This document shows positions 5,216 through 6,341 of a DNA stretch of 6,341 nt, in pieces. Under the pieces are notes generated by a model. That model made no database searches. It had not been told where the DNA came from and saw nothing but the letters and a program-made list of their open reading frames with translations. Within the stretch, counting starts at the first letter, position 1; each line of letters begins with the position of its first letter. The stretch is from the NCBI GenBank assembly GCA_947037905.1, contig CAMQUX010000083.1, positions 1 through 6,341 on the forward strand, in the 5' to 3' direction. This DNA comes from an uncultured Desulfovibrionaceae bacterium (GTDB lineage: Bacteria > Desulfobacterota > Desulfovibrionia > Desulfovibrionales > Desulfovibrionaceae). A program made the position numbers and the translations under genes.

Positions 5216-6341
5216 ATGAAAAATGCTCTTAATGGATTTATTATTACCGCCACAGGAACAGATGCTGGAAAAACGTGCATAACCGCAGGTCTTTTACAAC
5301 ACTTTGCAAATCTATACCCCAATGGCTGTATTATTAAACCTGTACAAACTGGCTGTAGTTCCCCGCAAGATACAGACGCTTTTTTCTGGAAAAAAATTGC
5401 TCAAAATACACAATACCCACCACATATTGCAAGCCTAGAAACTTTTAAGCTTGCAAGTTCTCCGCACCTTGCAGCACTTGAAGAACAAAAAAACATCCAA
5501 ATTGCAACACTCTTTACCAAGTTTAAAAAAGAATGCAAATGCTACGACTGGACGCTCACAGAAGGTGCTGGTGGTTTGTTTGTCCCTTTAAATGAGAAAG
5601 AACTTTTAATTGATTTTTTTGCGCTTCTTAATCAGCCTATAATTCTTGTTATAAATAATAAACTCGGCTGTATTAATGAAGCACTCCTTTCTATAGAAGC
5701 ACTTAAAATCCGCAATCTTCCTCTTTTAGGGCTCATATTTAACGAACCCACCCCTTGCGCTAATGAAGACGAAAAAAAAATCCGCACAGATAATATTCAT
5801 ATTATAAAAAAACTCACTCAAGTCCCTATCCTTGCAAGTACCCCCTATATAACAGACTCTTATTTAAGTGTACCTTTTATGCAAAAGCTTACTGATGCCT
5901 TAAAAGATATTTCCTTTTCCAAAAACTATGATTTTTTATATAACAATAACAATCCATTATCTTGTACTAACGATACTATACCCTCTGATACTTTGAGTTC
6001 ATTTTCTCCTAAACACCTTTCATCTCTTAACGATAACTGCCATACTGATAATTATGGTATACATTCAAGAAAAGATAAGGCTCAAAATGCGTCCATAAAT
6101 TACTCTTGCACAGAAGACTCTTGCACAGAAGACTCTTGCACAGAAGATTTTTATCTAGAAAATCATCATACAGAAGACTCTTTCATAAACGCCCTGCTAT
6201 CAAAACGTCCGTCTGATGAGCATATCAAAAACATGCAAGATTTTGATAAAGACCATCTATGGCATCCTTACACGTCCATGAGCGCTCCTCTCACAAGCTA
6301 TACCGTTCTTGGAACAACTGGAACACATATTTATAGATCGG
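5216..6341 (+). CDS. bioDA: BioD-BioA fusion: dethiobiotin synthetase joined to DAPA aminotransferase, 3' truncated
   Basis: The frame is open for 375 codons from the ATG at 5216 to the window edge. The first ~232 residues are a full-length dethiobiotin synthetase, the ATP-dependent enzyme that closes the ureido ring of dethiobiotin from DAPA and CO2. It shows a P-loop TATGTDAGKT (11-20), the catalytic-lysine motif KPVQTG (41-46), Asp54 and EGAGG (116-120). Residues 234-339 are a polar, low-complexity linker with SCTED repeats. From 340 the sequence is the start of BioA, the PLP enzyme that makes DAPA from KAPA with S-adenosylmethionine as amino donor: MQDFDKDHLWHPYTSM (340-355). Only ~36 residues of BioA are inside the window. 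The TAG at 5201 excludes a longer N-terminus. There is no clear Shine-Dalgarno site and no classical BirA operator. BioD-first fusions are known as plant and fungal bifunctional enzymes. Later biotin genes may follow. Confidence 0.88.
   Translation, partial: MKNALNGFIITATGTDAGKTCITAGLLQHFANLYPNGCIIKPVQTGCSSPQDTDAFFWKKIAQNTQYPPHIASLETFKLASSPHLAALEEQKNIQIATLFTKFKKECKCYDWTLTEGAGGLFVPLNEKELLIDFFALLNQPIILVINNKLGCINEALLSIEALKIRNLPLLGLIFNEPTPCANEDEKKIRTDNIHIIKKLTQVPILASTPYITDSYLSVPFMQKLTDALKDISFSKNYDFLYNNNNPLSCTNDTIPSDTLSSFSPKHLSSLNDNCHTDNYGIHSRKDKAQNASINYSCTEDSCTEDSCTEDFYLENHHTEDSFINALLSKRPSDEHIKNMQDFDKDHLWHPYTSMSAPLTSYTVLGTTGTHIYRS
6104..6148 (+). repeat. Triple 15-bp tandem repeat in the bioDA linker (SCTED x3)
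   Basis: The unit TCTTGCACAGAAGAC occurs at 6104-6118 and 6119-6133, and again at 6134-6148 with the last C changed to T. It is in frame and encodes SCTED at residues 297-301, 302-306 and 307-311. A partial fourth copy, ACAGAAGACTCT, lies at 6170-6181 (TEDS, 319-322). Because the unit is a multiple of three, gain or loss of a copy changes linker length without shifting the frame. Near identity at DNA level suggests a recent expansion. Confidence 0.9.

Overview
This is an AT-rich window (roughly one third G+C by eye) with all recognisable genes on the + strand, packed with short gaps. The mix of proteins (CvpA, two-domain MazG, YajQ, Uup-type ABC-F, a 12-helix MFS exporter and a BioD-BioA fusion) indicates a Gram-negative-type bacterium. 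The low G+C and the cvpA-mazG neighbourhood would fit an AT-rich member of the Desulfovibrio/Lawsonia group, but I infer this from general knowledge and cannot confirm it from the sequence.

Layout. Positions 1-281 are the C-terminal end of a CvpA-like membrane protein. A T-rich 222-bp spacer follows, perhaps holding a decayed membrane ORF. Next is mazG (504-1298) with a strong ribosome-binding site. A 155-bp A-rich spacer contains an inverted repeat and a 13-bp direct repeat spaced at 21 bp. Then comes a tight run of yajQ (1454-1942), uup (1952-3940) and an MFS transporter (3951-5108), with gaps of 9 and 10 bp, probably one transcript. A 107-bp gap with an AT-rich hairpin and T-run separates this from a new unit starting at 5216: a bioD frame that stays open to the window edge and enters the N-terminus of bioA. 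It encodes a single dethiobiotin synthetase / DAPA aminotransferase polypeptide, truncated by the window.

How the genes relate. mazG (nucleotide-pool cleaning), yajQ (nucleotide-binding) and uup (ribosome-associated ATPase) are housekeeping or stress functions. The MFS gene is probably an exporter of unknown substrate. The bioDA gene covers two consecutive steps of biotin synthesis: BioA makes DAPA and BioD converts it to dethiobiotin.

The most notable item is the BioD-BioA fusion. Its approximately 105-residue linker is low in complexity, rich in Ser/Asn/Asp/Thr, and carries a perfect or near-perfect threefold 15-bp tandem repeat (SCTED) plus degenerate relatives. I see no RNA genes, CRISPR arrays, insertion sequences or phage genes.
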